Below, piece after piece: positions 1 to 8,403 of a DNA stretch of 41,172 nt. Positions within the stretch are counted from its first letter, which is position 1. Each line of letters opens with the position of its first letter. A program made the translations under genes and the position numbers. The notes beneath the pieces are model-generated. The model was not told the DNA's origin. It saw only the letters and a list, made by a program, of their open reading frames with translations, and ran no database searches. The DNA is from Streptomyces scabichelini (GTDB taxonomy: Bacteria > Actinomycetota > Actinomycetes > Streptomycetales > Streptomycetaceae). The stretch spans positions 1-41,172 of the forward strand of contig NZ_JAAKZY010000086.1 in assembly GCF_011045015.1 (NCBI RefSeq), read 5' to 3'.

Positions 1-57
1 GTGGGGTCCGGGGCGGAGCCCGAGGGATGGGAATGGGTAGGGGCGGCGGGGGCGAGA

Positions 58-876
58 TCAGGCCGGTGCCTTCCGCGCCACGGCGAAAAGGCGGCGGAAC
101 GGGAGGATCGTGCCGTACGGCGCCGACGGGTACGCCGCGCGGAGCAGGTCGCGGTACTCGGTGATGAAGGCCTCCCGAGCGTCCGGGTCGGTCGACAGAG
201 CCGTGAGGACGGGGCGGAGCGCCGTGCCCTTGGCCCAGTCGAGGACGGGGTCCGGGCCCTGGAGGAGCTGCATGTACGTCGTCTCCCAGACGTCCGCCTC
301 GCAGCCGAGACGGGTGAGGCGGTCGAGGTAGACGGCGGGCGCGTGCACCGAGTCCTCGCGGCGGAGGACACCGCCGAGTCGGCCCTTCCAGCGGGCCGAG
401 GTGGCGAGTTCGCGCAGCAGGGAGTGCAGAGGCGCGTCGATGTTGTGCGGGACCTGAAAGGCGAAGGCACCGCCGGGCGCCACCGCATCGAGCCAGCCCG
501 GGAACGAGTCCAAGTGCCCCGGCACCCACTGGAGCGCCGCATTCGAGACGATCAGGTCGTACGTCTCCGGGGGCGCCCAGCTCGTAAGGTCCGCGTGGGT
601 GAAGTCGAGGCGGCCACCGCCGGCCGTGGCGCCCGCGTACGCCTCGGCCCTGGCGAGCATCTCCGGGGAGTTGTCGTACCCGGTGATGCGCGCGGCCGGC
701 CAGCGCTCGGCCAACTGGGTCGTGACGTTGCCGGGCCCGCAACCCAGGTCGGCGATGCGGCCCGGGTCCGCGGGCAGGGCCGGGACGCGGGCGAGGAGAT
801 CGGCGAAGGGGCGGGCGCGGTGTTCGGCGTGGCGCAGATACTGACCCGGGTCCCAGGTGGGAGAGGCGGTGGACAA
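58..876 (-). CDS. tam: Trans-aconitate 2-methyltransferase (SAM-dependent)
   Basis: The 272-residue protein is a class I SAM-dependent methyltransferase. Motif I (DLGCGPGN) lies at residues 43-50 and an acidic post-motif (YDNSPEM) near 67-73. Length and motif order fit Tam, which methyl-esterifies trans-aconitate, the inhibitory isomer that forms spontaneously from cis-aconitate; E. coli Tam has about 252 residues. The start is a TTG at 876, chosen because a perfect Shine-Dalgarno AAGGAGG (complement of 885-891) lies 8 nt upstream. The gene is divergent from the MarR gene at 1034. In S. coelicolor the same pair is tam/tamR, where TamR controls tam and other aconitate-related genes. The assignment is strong from motifs plus synteny; the substrate is inferred. 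Confidence 0.9.
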   Translation of the reverse strand: MSTASPTWDPGQYLRHAEHRARPFADLLARVPALPADPGRIADLGCGPGNVTTQLAERWPAARITGYDNSPEMLARAEAYAGATAGGGRLDFTHADLTSWAPPETYDLIVSNAALQWVPGHLDSFPGWLDAVAPGGAFAFQVPHNIDAPLHSLLRELATSARWKGRLGGVLRREDSVHAPAVYLDRLTRLGCEADVWETTYMQLLQGPDPVLDWAKGTALRPVLTALSTDPDAREAFITEYRDLLRAAYPSAPYGTILPFRRLFAVARKAPA

Positions 877-900
877 CGGATGAGCCTCCTTGAATCAACC

Positions 901-976
901 GAAAGCGATCGAAAGATCGAAAGCGACCGAAAGCGCCGAGCTGGATCTATAGCCTCACACCCTCACACCCTCACAC
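901..976. repeat. Two short tandem repeat tracts in the tam/tamR intergenic region
   Basis: Four GAAAG-starting units (GAAAGCGATC, GAAAGATC, GAAAGCGACC, GAAAGCGCC) lie at 901-937. Three perfect copies of CCTCACAC with an 8-bp period lie at 953-976. Both tracts sit between the tam Shine-Dalgarno and the TamR palindrome, so they fall in the tam leader or promoter. Their function is unknown; they may only be slippage-prone sequence. Confidence 0.6.
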
Positions 977-984
977 CCCAAATA

Positions 985-998
985 TCTTGACGTCAAGA
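985..998. promoter_or_regulatory. TamR (MarR-family) operator palindrome
   Basis: TCTTGACGTCAAGA is a perfect 14-bp palindrome between the divergent tam and tamR genes. MarR proteins of the UrtR/TamR type bind this kind of sequence. A -10-like TACACT at 1021-1026 lies 7 nt before the tamR ATG, so the tamR transcript may be leaderless and the operator would lie upstream of that -10 element. Confidence 0.75.
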
Positions 999-1033
999 GA
1001 CTTCACATCGACACAACCACTACACTGATCGCC

Positions 1034-1531
1034 ATGGAGGACGAGGTCGATCGGCTGGTCGCAGCGTGGCGCCGGGAGCGCCCTGACCTCGACGTGGAGC
1101 CACTGGAAGTGCTCAGCCGGGTGAGCAGACTGGCCCGGCACCTGGACCGCGCACGCCGCCTGGCGTTCTCGGAACACAGTCTGGAGCCCTGGGAGTTCGA
1201 CGTCCTGACGGCGCTGAGACGTGCGGGCGCCCCGTATCAGCTCTCCCCCGGCCAGCTGCTCACGCAGACCCTGGTGACGTCGGGCACCATGACGAACCGT
1301 ATCGACCGGCTGGCCAAGAAGGGCCTGGTGGAGCGCCTCCCCGACCCCAGCGACCGCCGCGGCGTGCTGGTGCGGCTGACGGACGAGGGGCGTGACCGCG
1401 CGGACCAGGCGCTCGCCGGACTCCTCGACCAGGAGCGGGCGATCCTGGCGGAGCTCAGCAGCGCCCAGCGCGGTGAACTGGCCGGGCTGCTACGCCAGTT
1501 GACCGCCCCGTTCGACAACATCCCCGGCTAG
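1034..1531 (+). CDS. tamR: MarR-family regulator TamR
   Basis: The 165-residue protein is a MarR-type winged-helix repressor. It has an N-terminal helical extension (residues 1-25, with Trp13), typical of the UrtR/TamR subgroup. The DNA-binding core reads TSGTMTNRIDRLAKKGLVER followed by a wing with the DPSDRRGV motif. S. coelicolor TamR, encoded next to tam, releases DNA on binding trans-aconitate, cis-aconitate or citrate. Divergence from tam with a 14-bp palindrome between them supports the same role. No Shine-Dalgarno precedes the ATG. The last 42 bp overlap the convergent response-regulator gene. The identity as tamR rests on synteny and subgroup features. Confidence 0.85.
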   Translation: MEDEVDRLVAAWRRERPDLDVEPLEVLSRVSRLARHLDRARRLAFSEHSLEPWEFDVLTALRRAGAPYQLSPGQLLTQTLVTSGTMTNRIDRLAKKGLVERLPDPSDRRGVLVRLTDEGRDRADQALAGLLDQERAILAELSSAQRGELAGLLRQLTAPFDNIPG

Positions 1532-2257
1532 GTCGACGGGTCCGACCCCGGCCCGGCGGGCGAGCGCCACGGCGGCGAGGGTCGAGTGGACGCCCAGCTT
1601 CCCCAGCACGTTCTGCATATGCGTACGGACGGTGTGCGGGGACAGGAACAGGCGCTCGGCGACGGCCTTGCGCCCCAGGCCCGCGACCATGCACCGCAGC
1701 ACCTCGCGCTCACGCGGCGTGAGGGACTCGACGAGCCGCTCGCTCTCCGTGCGGTGCTTGCGGGCGGCGGTCAGCTCACGCAGCACGCCCGTGAGCAGGG
1801 CGGGCGGGAGATGCGTCTCGTCCCGCAGTACGCCTCGGATGACCGTCAGCAGCCGGGACAGCGAACAGTCCTTGGCGACCCACCCCGACGCCCCCGCCTG
1901 CAGGGCGAGCGCAGCGCGGCGCGGGTCGTCCTTCTCGGCGAGGACGACGGTACGGACACTTGGATGGCCCGAACGGACACCGACGACCAGAGAGATGCCG
2001 TCGACCAGGCCTTCTTCGTTGTTGTCGTGCACGGGTACGGCCGGGCGGACGCCCGGCACATTGCCGCCCAGATCGGCGTCGACGAGCAGCACGTCGAATC
2101 TGCGGCCTTCCGCCGCCGCCCGCTCCAGGCAGCGCAGCGCGGCGGGACCGCTGCCGGCTGCGGAGACGTCGACGTCGGGCTCGGCGGCAAGAGCTGCGGC
2201 GAGCGACTCGGCGAAAATGCGGTGGTCGTCGACGACCAGGACACGGATGCGAACCAC
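1490..2257 (-). CDS. Orphan NarL/LuxR-family response regulator
   Basis: About 255 residues from a GTG at 2257, chosen because a G-rich Shine-Dalgarno (GGGGG) lies about 7 nt upstream and the receiver motif VRIRVLVVDDHR follows at once. The receiver domain keeps the acidic pair (VVDD), a phosphoacceptor Asp in LLVDADL and a Lys in WVAKD. It carries an unusual insertion (about 20 residues, GNVPGVRP to EEGLVDG) after the phosphorylation site. The C-terminal LuxR helix-turn-helix starts at SLTPREREVL and includes SPHTVRTHMQNVLGKLGV. No histidine kinase gene is adjacent. A paralogous regulator lies at 8417-9121, across the gal locus. Targets are unknown. Confidence 0.88.
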   Translation of the reverse strand: MVRIRVLVVDDHRIFAESLAAALAAEPDVDVSAAGSGPAALRCLERAAAEGRRFDVLLVDADLGGNVPGVRPAVPVHDNNEEGLVDGISLVVGVRSGHPSVRTVVLAEKDDPRRAALALQAGASGWVAKDCSLSRLLTVIRGVLRDETHLPPALLTGVLRELTAARKHRTESERLVESLTPREREVLRCMVAGLGRKAVAERLFLSPHTVRTHMQNVLGKLGVHSTLAAVALARRAGVGPVDLAGDVVERGGQLA

Positions 2258-2511
2258 TGAAACCCCCACTGGTCGGGGGACGACCGACGCAGGCACGGCG
2301 CCCGGAGTGTTCCGGGGCCCCGAGGACCCCGGGACGGGGTGCCGCAGCCACACGGCCGCCGCCGTGCTGGAACTGCTACCCCCACTCCGGGCGTCGTACC
2401 CGACTGTCTCGCCCCCTGAGCAGCACCGGCCCCCACCGGTGCTGCTCATCAGGGTAAGGCCGGGCGGCAGGAGCGGAAGGTACTTTGCAGAACTGATTGT
2501 CCAGCGCGTCT

Positions 2512-2967
2512 ATGGTGAGGCCTATGTTTCGGATCGAGACAGGAGTCGACAAGGAGTTCAACCAGTTGCTGCGGGCTCGGCTCCGGGACGCCGACACGGC
2601 GGCCTCTCCCGTGCTCCGTTCCCTGCGCGGAACGCCTGGAGAACGGGAAGTTCCGCTCCATCTCTGGGCGCTGGACGAGCGGGATGCTCTGGCGGGCGGC
2701 CTCGTCGGGCACACGTGGGCGACCTGGCTCCATGTCACGTACCTGTGGGTCGACGAACCCCACCGTGGCACGGGCCTCGGCTCCCACCTCCTGTCCCGAG
2801 CCGAACATCTGGCCCACACGGAACGCGACTGCCGCCGCTCCCGCCTGGAGACGTGGGACTTCCAGGCTCCCGAGTTCTACAAGAAGCGGGGCTATGAGGT
2901 GGTGTGCGTGATCCCCGACTATCCGCCGGGGATCACGGAGTACACGCTGACGAAGAACCTCAGCTGA
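2512..2967 (+). CDS. GNAT-family N-acetyltransferase
   Basis: About 151 residues with the GNAT fold. The acetyl-CoA-binding motif A is visible as YLWVDEPHRGTGLGSHLLSR (R/Q-x-x-G-x-G/A). It is followed by the motif B region ETWDFQAPEFYKKRGYEV. An ATG at 2512 is taken as start; an ATG at 2524 has a closely placed GGTGAGG and is equally possible. The substrate cannot be told from sequence; this subgroup is usually annotated as a small-molecule or aminoglycoside-like acetyltransferase. It overlaps the 3' end of the convergent galK by 8 bp. Confidence 0.85.
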   Translation: MVRPMFRIETGVDKEFNQLLRARLRDADTAASPVLRSLRGTPGEREVPLHLWALDERDALAGGLVGHTWATWLHVTYLWVDEPHRGTGLGSHLLSRAEHLAHTERDCRRSRLETWDFQAPEFYKKRGYEVVCVIPDYPPGITEYTLTKNLS

Positions 2968-4117
2968 GGCGCCGTGCGCCTGCCGCCGGGATCGCCGCGA
3001 AGGCCCGCGGAGCCGTGAACCCCGCCGCCGCGAACGCCTCCTCCACCGCCTTGGTGATCGTGTCCACGTCCGCGGCCTCCGCCAGCACGATCGCCGAGCC
3101 GCCGAAGCCGCCGCCCGTCATCCTGGCCCCCACCGCGCCCGCCCCGAGCGCCGTGTCGACGACCAGGTCCAGCTCCGGACAGGAGATGCGGAAGTCGTCC
3201 CTGAGGGACATGTGCCCCTCGTTCAGCACGGGGCCGATCGCCCGCGGGTCGCCCGCCCTCAGCAGCGACACGACCCGCTCCACCCGGTGGTTCTCCGTCA
3301 CGATGTGGCGAACCAGGCGGCGTACCTCCTCCTCGTCGCCCAACCGCTCCAGCGCCGCGTCCAGGTCCTCGTACGCGACGTCCCGCAGGGCGCTGACGCC
3401 CAGCAGTTCCGCTCCCCGCTCGCAGCCCGCCCGCCGCTTGCCGTACTCGCCGTCGCTGTGCGCGTGCTTGACGCGCGTGTCGACGACCAGCAGTCGCATG
3501 CCCTCGGCCGCCAGGTCGAAGGGGATCTGCCGCTGGGAGAGGTCGCGGGTGTCGAGGAACAGGGCGTGGCCGTCCTCGCAGCAGGCCGAAGCGGTCTGGT
3601 CCATGATCCCGGTGGGCGCGCCGACGTACACGTTCTCGGCGCGCTGGCACAGGAGGGCCAACTGCGGGCGCTCGATGCCGAGTCCGTACAGCTCGTCGAG
3701 GGCCAGGGCCGTGACGACCTCCAGGGCCGCCGATGAGGACAGGCCCGCGCCCGTCGGAACCGTCGAGGCCACGTGAATGTCCGCGCCTGTCACCGCGTGG
3801 CCCGCCTCGCGCAGCGCCCACACCACGCCGGCCGGGTACGCCGTCCAGTTCTGGTCGGAGCGCGGGGTGAGCGCGTCGACGCGCAGTTCGACGACGCTGT
3901 CCTCGGCGCCGCCCTCGACGTCCGCCGAGTGCAGCCGCAGCAGGCCGTCCGTGCGGCGCGACACCGCCGCGACCGTGGTGTGCGGCAGCGCGAAGGGCAT
4001 CACGAAGCCGTCGTTGTAGTCGGTGTGCTCACCGATCAGGTTGACCCGCCCCGGTGCCGCCCAGACACCCTCGGGGGCGCGCCCGTACAGCTCCTCGAAC
4101 CGCTCGGCGACACTCAC
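2960..4117 (-). CDS. galK: Galactokinase
   Basis: The 385-residue enzyme phosphorylates galactose to galactose-1-phosphate with ATP, the first committed Leloir step. It is a GHMP kinase. The galactokinase signature GRVNLIGEHTDY lies at about residues 23-34. The ATP-binding GAGLSSSAALEV is in the middle and the C-terminal motif 3 is GARMTGGGFGGS. The start is a GTG at 4117, preceded by GGGAGAG. Its first bases overlap the galE stop as GTGA (4114-4117), so translation is probably coupled to galE. It is the last gene of galT-galE-galK, the same order as the S. lividans/coelicolor operon. Confidence 0.96.
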   Translation of the reverse strand: MSVAERFEELYGRAPEGVWAAPGRVNLIGEHTDYNDGFVMPFALPHTTVAAVSRRTDGLLRLHSADVEGGAEDSVVELRVDALTPRSDQNWTAYPAGVVWALREAGHAVTGADIHVASTVPTGAGLSSSAALEVVTALALDELYGLGIERPQLALLCQRAENVYVGAPTGIMDQTASACCEDGHALFLDTRDLSQRQIPFDLAAEGMRLLVVDTRVKHAHSDGEYGKRRAGCERGAELLGVSALRDVAYEDLDAALERLGDEEEVRRLVRHIVTENHRVERVVSLLRAGDPRAIGPVLNEGHMSLRDDFRISCPELDLVVDTALGAGAVGARMTGGGFGGSAIVLAEAADVDTITKAVEEAFAAAGFTAPRAFAAIPAAGARRLS

Positions 4118-5109
4118 GAACCACTCTCCCTGTTGTTCTGCGCGGCGGACTGCGCGACGTTCTGCGCGAACGTCCACGCGTCCGCCACGATCCCCGCGAG
4201 GTCCGCGCGGGACGGGTTCCAGCCGAGCCGCTCGTGGGCGGTCTTCGCCGAGGCGACCAGCACCGCCGGGTCACCGCTGCGGCGCGGAGCGGCCACCTCC
4301 GGGACCGGGTGCCCGGTCACCTGACGCACCGTCTCGATGACCTCGCGGACCGAGAAGCCGTTGCCGTTGCCGAGGTTGCAGATCAGGTGCTCGCCGGCCT
4401 TGGCGGCCGTGAGGGCCAGCAGGTGGGCCTCCGCCAGATCCGCGACGTGGATGTAGTCGCGGACGCAGGTGCCGTCCGGCGTCGGATAGTCGTCGCCGTA
4501 GACGGAGATGGCCTCGCGCCTGCCCTGGGCGACCTGGAGGACGAGAGGGATGAGGTGCGACTCGGGGTCGTGCCGCTCGCCGCAACTGCCGTACGCACCC
4601 GCCACGTTGAAGTAGCGCAGCGACACCGCGCCCAGACCGTGCGCGGCCGCCTCACCGGTGATCATGTGGTCGACGGCCAGCTTCGAGGCGCCGTACGGAT
4701 TCGTCGGTGACGTCGGCGCGGACTCGACGATCGGGGTCTCCTCCGGCTCGCCGTACGTGGCGGCGGTGGAGGAGAAGACAAGCTTGCGGACGCCCGTGGA
4801 CCGCATGGCCTCCAGCAGGGCCATCGTGCCGCCGACGTTGTTCTCCCAGTACTTCTCCGGCTTCACCACCGACTCGCCGACCTGCGAGAACGCGGCGAAG
4901 TGCAGCACGGCGTCGAAGGAGGAGTCCAGCCATTTGGCGGCGTCGCGGATGTCGCCCTCGATGAAGGAAGCCCCGGCGGGCACGCCCTCGCGGAAGCCCG
5001 TGGAGAGGTTGTCGAGGACGACGACCTCGTGGCCCGCCTCCAGCAGATGCTGTGCGACCACGCTGCCGACATAGCCCGCACCGCCGGTGACCAGGTACTT
5101 CCCACTCAT
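4114..5109 (-). CDS. galE: UDP-glucose 4-epimerase
   Basis: The 331-residue protein is an extended short-chain dehydrogenase that interconverts UDP-galactose and UDP-glucose with bound NAD. The Rossmann motif TGGAGYVGS lies at residues 8-16, the catalytic Ser/Thr region (VFSSTAATYG) near 111-120 and the Tyr139-x3-Lys143 pair in NPYGASK. The length is normal for GalE. The ATG overlaps the galT stop as ATGA (5106-5109), and its own stop overlaps galK. In S. lividans the cognate operon also has an internal constitutive promoter ahead of galE, which keeps epimerase available for wall precursors. I cannot confirm that promoter here. Confidence 0.96.
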   Translation of the reverse strand: MSGKYLVTGGAGYVGSVVAQHLLEAGHEVVVLDNLSTGFREGVPAGASFIEGDIRDAAKWLDSSFDAVLHFAAFSQVGESVVKPEKYWENNVGGTMALLEAMRSTGVRKLVFSSTAATYGEPEETPIVESAPTSPTNPYGASKLAVDHMITGEAAAHGLGAVSLRYFNVAGAYGSCGERHDPESHLIPLVLQVAQGRREAISVYGDDYPTPDGTCVRDYIHVADLAEAHLLALTAAKAGEHLICNLGNGNGFSVREVIETVRQVTGHPVPEVAAPRRSGDPAVLVASAKTAHERLGWNPSRADLAGIVADAWTFAQNVAQSAAQNNRESGS

Positions 5110-6179
5110 GAACTCGCTACCTCTCGCAATCGCTGGGCCGCGGTCTCCGGCGGCACGTCGTTGATGAACACGTTCATGCCGGATTCGGAACCCGCGAGAA
5201 ACTTCAGCTTGCCGGAAGTGCGGCGAATGGTGAAAAGCTCCAGGTGGAGCGCGAAGTCGTCACGGCTGACGGCCGCGTCCGAATCGAATTCCTCCAGCGA
5301 GCCGAACGGCGCCTGATGCCAGGCGGAGATGTACGGCGTCGGAGGCTCACCCTCGCCGAAAATCCGGTCGAAGCGCCTCAAGAGTTCCAGATAGACCTTG
5401 GGGAATTCTGTGCGCGCGTCCTCATCCAGGCCCAGCAGGTCGGGCACCCGCCGCTTCGGGTAGAGGTGCACCTCGTACGGCCAGTGCGCCGCGTACGGCA
5501 CGAAGGCCACCCAGTGTTCGGCGTCCAGCACGATCCGGTCGCCGTCGGCCAGTTCACCGGCGACCACGTCGTCGAAGAGGTTCCCCCCGCCCGTCGCCTC
5601 CTTGTGCGCGGCAACCGACCGCAGCATCAGGGCCGTACGAGGGGTGGTGAACGGGTAAGCGTAGATCTGGCCGTGCGGATGCCCGAGCGTCACGCCGATC
5701 TCGGCGCCGCGGTTCTCGAAGCAGAAGACCTGCTCGACGGAGGGCAGATGGGACAGCTCGGCGGTGCGGTCGGTCCAGGCCTCCAGGACCAGACCCGCCT
5801 GCTCCTCGGTGAGGTCGGCGAAGGACGCGTCGTGGTCGGAGGTGAAGCAGACCACCTCGCAGCGGCCCGAGTCCCCGGCGAGCGAGGGGAAGCGGTTCTC
5901 GAAGACGGCGACGTCGTACGAGGATTCCGGTATCTCGCTCAGCCGGTCACCCTCCGAAGGACACAAGGGGCATTCGTTCGCCGGCGGGTGGTAGGTGCGG
6001 CCCTGGCGGTGCGAGGCGATCGCGACCGAGTCGCCGAGCAGCGGGTCGCGGCGCACCTCCGACGTGGTGACGGTCGGGTCGAGCGGTCGCCGGTCCACCG
6101 CGTCGCGGACCGCGTCGTCACGCGCGTCGTAGTAGATGAGCTCACGACCGTCGGCCAGCCGGGTCGAGGTCTTCTTCAC
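5106..6179 (-). CDS. galT: Galactose-1-phosphate uridylyltransferase
   Basis: The 357-residue enzyme exchanges UMP between UDP-glucose and galactose-1-phosphate. The histidine-triad active site HPHGQ is at residues 167-171, where the second His is the covalent nucleophile. Cys70 and Cys73 (ECPLCP) are probable structural zinc ligands. The start is a GTG at 6179 with GGGAG about 8 nt upstream. It is the first gene of the coupled galTEK operon, reading away from the shared control region with the symporter gene. Confidence 0.95.
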   Translation of the reverse strand: MKKTSTRLADGRELIYYDARDDAVRDAVDRRPLDPTVTTSEVRRDPLLGDSVAIASHRQGRTYHPPANECPLCPSEGDRLSEIPESSYDVAVFENRFPSLAGDSGRCEVVCFTSDHDASFADLTEEQAGLVLEAWTDRTAELSHLPSVEQVFCFENRGAEIGVTLGHPHGQIYAYPFTTPRTALMLRSVAAHKEATGGGNLFDDVVAGELADGDRIVLDAEHWVAFVPYAAHWPYEVHLYPKRRVPDLLGLDEDARTEFPKVYLELLRRFDRIFGEGEPPTPYISAWHQAPFGSLEEFDSDAAVSRDDFALHLELFTIRRTSGKLKFLAGSESGMNVFINDVPPETAAQRLREVASS

Positions 6180-6203
6180 TGTCGCGCTCCCTCAGGCACA
6201 CCC

Positions 6204-6294
6204 ATCAAACAGAACTGAACACAACAAACCACAAGTACCCACGCCAGTCAACATCACAATCAAACAAAGATCCCCAACATGACTGTTCAGTTCT
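6204..6294. promoter_or_regulatory. Candidate galP1-type operator region between galT and the symporter
   Basis: A perfect 11-bp inverted repeat, AGAACTGAACA (6211-6221) and TGTTCAGTTCT (6284-6294), brackets the galT promoter region with 62 bp between arms. Between them, reading toward galT, lies TTTGAT-TGTGAT (complement of 6253-6264). Another TTTGAT (complement of about 6204-6209) sits just outside. Published work on S. lividans galP1, as I recall it, describes hexamer repeats of TGTGAT type as part of a complex operator, which fits. The binding protein is not encoded in this window. The same region must also drive the divergent symporter. Confidence 0.65.
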
Positions 6295-6350
6295 TAAAGC
6301 TGGAGGCGTAACTTCCGCTTTGATCAGTTCACGCAACGAAGCGAGTTCCT

Positions 6351-8045
6351 ATGCAGACCCCCACAGATCTGCCCCCCACATATCTGGCACAAGAACTCCG
6401 ACTCCCCACCAACTGGCTCGACTACACGATCCTCGCCATCTACTTCGTCGTCGTCCTGGGCATCGGTTTCGCCGCCCGCCGCTCGGTGAAGACCAGCCTC
6501 GACTTCTTCCTCTCCGGGCGCTCCCTGCCCGCCTGGGTCACCGGTCTCGCGTTCGTCGCGGCCAACCTGGGCGCCACCGAGATCCTGGGCATGGCAGCGA
6601 ACGGCGCGCAGTACGGCGCGTACACCGTGCACTGGTACTGGGTCGGCGCCATCCCCGCCATGGTCTTCCTCGGCCTGGTGATGATGCCCTTCTACTACGG
6701 GTCGAAGGTGCGCTCCGTGCCGGAGTTCCTGCTCATGCGCTTCGACAAGGGTGCGCATCTGCTGAGTTCGGTCCTCTTCGCCTTCGCCGCGATCCTCATC
6801 GCGGGGGTCAACCTCTACGCCCTCGCGATCGTCGTGGAGGCGCTGCTCGGCTGGCCGGAGTGGGTGGCCATCGTCGTCGCCGGCTTCTTCGTCCTCGCGT
6901 ACATCACCGTCGGCGGCCTGTCCTCGGCGATCTACAACGAGGTGCTGCAGTTCTTCGTCATCCTCGCCGCGCTCATACCCCTCACCCTCCTCGGCCTGAA
7001 GAAGGTCGGCGGCTGGGACGGCCTCACCGACTCGCTGACCGAGAGCCACGGCGCCGACTTCGTCACGGCGTGGGGCGGTACGGGCATCGGCAACGACAAT
7101 CCGCTGGGCGCGAACTGGCTGACCATCGTCCTCGGCCTCGGCTTCGTCCTCTCCTTCGGCTACTGGACGACCAACTTCGCCGAGGTGCAGCGTGCCCTGT
7201 CGGCGAAGAACCTCAGCGCGGGCAAGCGGACGCCGCTGATCGCAGCGTTCCCGAAGATCTTCATCGTCTTCGTCGTGATGACCCCGGGCCTGATCGCCGC
7301 CGCGCTCGTCCCGAACATCGGCACACCCGACTCGGACCTCACCTACAACGACGCGATCCCCTACCTGATGGAGCAGTTGCTGCCGAACGGCGTGCTCGGG
7401 ATCGCGGTGACCGGTCTGCTGGCGGCGTTCATGGCGGGCATGGCGGCCAACATCTCCTCCTTCAACACGGTCTTCACCTCGGACATCTGGGGGAAGTACG
7501 TGGTCAAGGGCCGCGAGGACGCGTACTACCTGAACTTCGGGCGGCTGATCACCGCGATCGGTGTGCTGGCCTCGATCGGCACCGCGTTCCTGGCGTCGTC
7601 GTTCTCCAACATCATGAGCTACCTGCAGACGCTCTTCTCCTTCTTCAACGTGCCGATGTTCGTGGTCTTCATCATCGGTCTGTTCTGGAAGCGGGCGTCC
7701 ATGAAGTCCGGGTTCTGGGGTCTGCTCGTGGGCACCACCGCCGCGATGATCAACTACTTCGTGATCTACAAGCAGGGCGTCATCGACATCCCCTCCGACC
7801 AGGGCGCCAACTTCGTCTCGGCGATCGCCGGTTTCATCGCCGGCGCGGTGGTGATGGTCGCCGTCTCGCTCTTCACGGCCCCGAAGCCGGAAGCCGAGCT
7901 CCAGGGCCTGGTGTACGGCACCCGCTCCCCCGGCATGGACGAGCCCCCGGCCGCGGGCGACGAGGCCTGGTACCGCAAGCCGGCCCTGCTGGGCTGGGGA
8001 GCGATCGTCCTGGCCGCGGTCTGCTACGTCCCCTTCTCCTTCTGA
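6351..8045 (+). CDS. Sodium:solute symporter (SSS family), probable galactose/sugar importer
   Basis: The 564-residue integral membrane protein has about 13-14 hydrophobic segments. The N-terminal SSS pattern is visible: GFAARRSVKTSLDFFLSGRS, then FVAANLGATEILGMAANGAQYG. Another conserved block, LLAAFMAGMAANISSFNTVF, lies in the second half. Members of the SGLT/SglT branch co-transport glucose or galactose with sodium. Divergence from galTEK across 171 bp of shared control DNA makes galactose the likely substrate. The ATG at 6351 is preceded only by a weak GCGAG ribosome site. The next gene, a small membrane protein, is 34 bp downstream and probably co-transcribed. Confidence 0.9.
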   Translation: MQTPTDLPPTYLAQELRLPTNWLDYTILAIYFVVVLGIGFAARRSVKTSLDFFLSGRSLPAWVTGLAFVAANLGATEILGMAANGAQYGAYTVHWYWVGAIPAMVFLGLVMMPFYYGSKVRSVPEFLLMRFDKGAHLLSSVLFAFAAILIAGVNLYALAIVVEALLGWPEWVAIVVAGFFVLAYITVGGLSSAIYNEVLQFFVILAALIPLTLLGLKKVGGWDGLTDSLTESHGADFVTAWGGTGIGNDNPLGANWLTIVLGLGFVLSFGYWTTNFAEVQRALSAKNLSAGKRTPLIAAFPKIFIVFVVMTPGLIAAALVPNIGTPDSDLTYNDAIPYLMEQLLPNGVLGIAVTGLLAAFMAGMAANISSFNTVFTSDIWGKYVVKGREDAYYLNFGRLITAIGVLASIGTAFLASSFSNIMSYLQTLFSFFNVPMFVVFIIGLFWKRASMKSGFWGLLVGTTAAMINYFVIYKQGVIDIPSDQGANFVSAIAGFIAGAVVMVAVSLFTAPKPEAELQGLVYGTRSPGMDEPPAAGDEAWYRKPALLGWGAIVLAAVCYVPFSF

Positions 8046-8079
8046 ACCAGCGCTGAACCAGCGGAGCTGAGGCACCGAC

Positions 8080-8394
8080 ATGAGCGACTACGAGTACCAG
8101 CACGAGGTCGAGGAACTGGAGCGGAAGTCCGCGACCGCCGCCCGCCTCTTCGACATCCGCCGCATCATCGGCGGCCTGTTCGTGATCTACGGGATCATCG
8201 TCACGATCGCCGGCTTCACGGTCTCCGACGCCGACCTGGACAAGGCGGAGGGCGTCAACATCAACCTCTGGACGGGCCTGGGCATGCTCGCCCTCGGCCT
8301 GTTCTTCCTGATCTGGCTGAGGCTGAACCCCACTCCGCCCCCGCCGGACATACCCACGCCTGACGAGACGGAGCAGCGACGCGAAACGGAGTGA
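8080..8394 (+). CDS. Small two-helix membrane protein next to the symporter
   Basis: The 104-residue protein has a charged N-terminus (residues 1-28, rich in Glu and Arg), membrane helices at about 29-47 and 64-81, and a Pro-rich cytoplasmic-like tail. I do not recognise a named domain. Its position 34 bp after the symporter, before a strong terminator, suggests co-expression with it and possibly an accessory role. That is inferred from position only. Confidence 0.82.
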   Translation: MSDYEYQHEVEELERKSATAARLFDIRRIIGGLFVIYGIIVTIAGFTVSDADLDKAEGVNINLWTGLGMLALGLFFLIWLRLNPTPPPPDIPTPDETEQRRETE

Positions 8395-8403
8395 CAAGCG
8401 TCT

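Noticed and set aside
1..990. 329-codon plus-strand frame opposite tam
   Set aside because: It is antisense to a gene with a perfect Shine-Dalgarno and a SAM-binding motif; no domain is seen in it.
6320..8081. Long frames overlapping the symporter on both strands (578 and 585 codons)
   Set aside because: The symporter frame has clear SSS motifs and helices; the others are Arg/Asp/Gly-rich shadows.
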